The position numbers were made by a program, and so were the translations under genes. From Bog-793 sp050010315 (GTDB lineage Bacteria > Actinomycetota > Acidimicrobiia > Acidimicrobiales > Bog-793), in contig JBEKLG010000104.1 in assembly GCA_050010315.1 (NCBI GenBank), positions 1 to 6,543 of the forward strand: a stretch of 6,543 bases of DNA. The letters are read 5' to 3'. The notes below the pieces were generated by a model, which saw only the letters and a list, made by a program, of their open reading frames with translations, ran no database searches and was not told the DNA's origin. Positions 6,231 through 6,543 of the stretch are shown here, one piece after another (within the stretch, counting starts at the first letter, position 1; every line of letters begins with the position of its first letter).

Positions 6231-6260
6231 TTGACACATCTGTAACTACAGTGCTGTACT
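6231..6260 (+). promoter_or_regulatory. nrdJ promoter: TTGACA, 18-base spacer, TGTACT
   Basis: A perfect -35 consensus TTGACA (6231-6236) is followed after 18 bases by TGTACT (6255-6260), 4 of 6 matches to TATAAT. It is the best sigma-70-like promoter in the window and stands in an AT-richer island. Transcription would begin near 6267, giving a leader of about 130 bases before the nrdJ ATG. Confidence 0.65.
6240..6258. repeat. Nested palindromes CTGTA-AC-TACAG-TG-CTGTA inside the promoter spacer
   Basis: Three 5-base half-sites in alternating orientation, CTGTA (6240-6244), TACAG (6247-6251) and CTGTA (6254-6258), are each separated by two bases, so the middle half-site belongs to two overlapping perfect inverted repeats with a 7-base period. 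They fill the interval between -35 and -10 and reach into the -10. A further TACAG lies at 6311-6315. This looks like an operator; the binding protein is unknown. Confidence 0.5.
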
Positions 6261-6262
6261 TG

Positions 6263-6278
6263 TCTCCTCATCTAGTGG
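6263..6278. promoter_or_regulatory. NrdR box 1 (upstream, imperfect left half)
   Basis: The 16-mer ending ATCTAGTGG matches the right half of the NrdR consensus (acacwatatmtwgtgt) almost completely, while the left half TCTCCTCA is degenerate. It begins exactly 31 bases before box 2, the spacing known for tandem NrdR sites, and covers the predicted transcription start. Confidence 0.6.
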
Positions 6279-6293
6279 TATCAGCTCTGAGAA

Positions 6294-6309
6294 CCACTAC
6301 ATGTTGTGT
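6294..6309. promoter_or_regulatory. NrdR box 2 (strong match)
   Basis: CCACTACATGTTGTGT agrees with the NrdR consensus at 13 of 16 positions by my count, and its core CACTACATGTTGTG is palindromic except for one T/T position pair. NrdR is the zinc-finger/ATP-cone repressor of ribonucleotide reductase genes, which binds tandem boxes when dATP is high. Located just downstream of the predicted transcription start, it would block initiation. Confidence 0.75.
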
Positions 6310-6323
6310 GTACAGGGCGCTTT

Positions 6324-6371
6324 CCGGGAGGGATTGCCCGGTTGTGGGCCGGGGGGACGGCCGAAAGGCCC
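6324..6371 (+). other. Structured nrdJ leader with two stem-loops
   Basis: CCGGG (6324-6328) pairs with CCCGG (6337-6341) around an 8-base loop, and GGCC-GAAA-GGCC (6359-6370) is a tetraloop hairpin. GGGCC at 6346-6350 could instead pair with GGCCC at 6367-6371, an alternative fold excluding the tetraloop. No cobalamin-riboswitch B12 box is seen. Such pairings are easy to find in GC-rich DNA, so a role is unproven. Confidence 0.35.
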
Positions 6372-6398
6372 GAGACGACGCAGAGAGGGACCGGGACG

Positions 6399-6543
6399 AT
6401 GGCGGTAGCGGACGAGCGGGTCGAGATCGGGTTGCGGCGACACTTCACGACGCCGGGTCGCCCGCCCTACGACACCGTCGAGTGGGAGCGCCGCGACTCG
6501 GTCATCTCGGACTGCCGGACGGGGGAGGTCGCCTTCGAGCAGC
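6399..6543 (+). CDS. nrdJ: Adenosylcobalamin-dependent ribonucleotide reductase, class II (N-terminal 48 codons only)
   Basis: Class II ribonucleotide reductase makes deoxyribonucleotides with a radical generated from adenosylcobalamin, independent of oxygen. Only the first 48 residues are in the window; the frame runs off the edge. The visible part HFTTPGRPPYDTVEWERRDS (15-34), followed by ISDCRTGEVAFEQ, reproduces the characteristic N terminus of actinobacterial NrdJ (TTPG..PYD.V.WERRD....W..G...FEQ). No catalytic residue is visible yet. The ATG at 6399 follows GAGAGGGA (6382-6389) at 9 bases. The tandem NrdR boxes upstream independently support the identity. No other reductase genes are in view, so it cannot be said whether class I enzymes coexist. 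Confidence 0.9.
   Translation, partial: MAVADERVEIGLRRHFTTPGRPPYDTVEWERRDSVISDCRTGEVAFEQ

Noticed and set aside
6133..6234. Small 33-residue ORF (ATG after GGGGAGG)
   Set aside because: The Shine-Dalgarno directly abuts the ATG with no spacing, the product is Arg-rich with no recognisable feature, and the stop lies inside the -35 of nrdJ.
6231..6260. LexA/SOS box in the nrdJ promoter
   Set aside because: The CTGT...ACAG spacing is 4 bases, not the 8 of the E. coli type, and the actinobacterial GAAC...GTTC form is absent.
6268..6300. tRNA-like D-arm string (CTAGTGGTATCAG) before nrdJ
   Set aside because: No T-arm (GGTTCGAATCC type), anticodon stem or acceptor stem can be formed around it; the tandem NrdR boxes explain the sequence better.
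6055..6398. Cobalamin riboswitch upstream of nrdJ
   Set aside because: Expected from the cofactor of the enzyme, but I find no B12-box consensus or matching core elements by eye.

Overview
The window is high-GC, dense, single-strand bacterial chromosome: every gene I can support lies on the + strand, and start codons are ATG or GTG. The gene content points to an actinobacterium: a CysM of the O-phosphoserine type, the order cysM-murI-rph-rdgB also known from mycobacteria, a PimB'-like mannosyltransferase next to a TB16.3-like SRPBCC protein, an F420-type luciferase-like oxidoreductase and a class II ribonucleotide reductase. A deep-branching group such as Acidimicrobiia would fit, but that is a guess from gene order and protein style, not a demonstrated placement.

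Layout. Bases 1-702 hold the C-terminal three quarters of CysM (5' end outside the window). murI (761-1567) follows, probably with its own promoter, then rph (1658-2410) and rdgB (2407-3045), which overlap by four bases (GTGA). A hairpin at 3050-3075 closes this block. Next come two small cysteine-rich genes: an 86-residue zinc-ribbon protein that looks leaderless (GTG at 3096 just after a TAGGTT -10), and a 67-residue CxxCC...CxxC protein (3427-3630). Then come a GT4 glycosyltransferase (3676-4803), an SRPBCC lipid/polyketide-cyclase-like protein (4897-5337) and a short luciferase-like oxidoreductase (5356-6054). Bases 6055-6398 are non-coding and hold a stem-loop, a strong promoter, two nested palindromes, a tandem pair of NrdR-type boxes and a structured leader. 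The window ends in the first 48 codons of nrdJ.

How they work together. The left block is housekeeping: cysteine synthesis, D-glutamate supply for peptidoglycan, 3'-end trimming of tRNA, and cleansing of non-canonical nucleotides. The middle block combines putative metal-binding small proteins with cell-envelope glycolipid functions. The right end is the control region of deoxyribonucleotide synthesis. I see no mobile element, CRISPR array, tRNA or rRNA. The most informative unusual part is the nrdJ control region; the rest is mostly ordinary chromosomal backbone.
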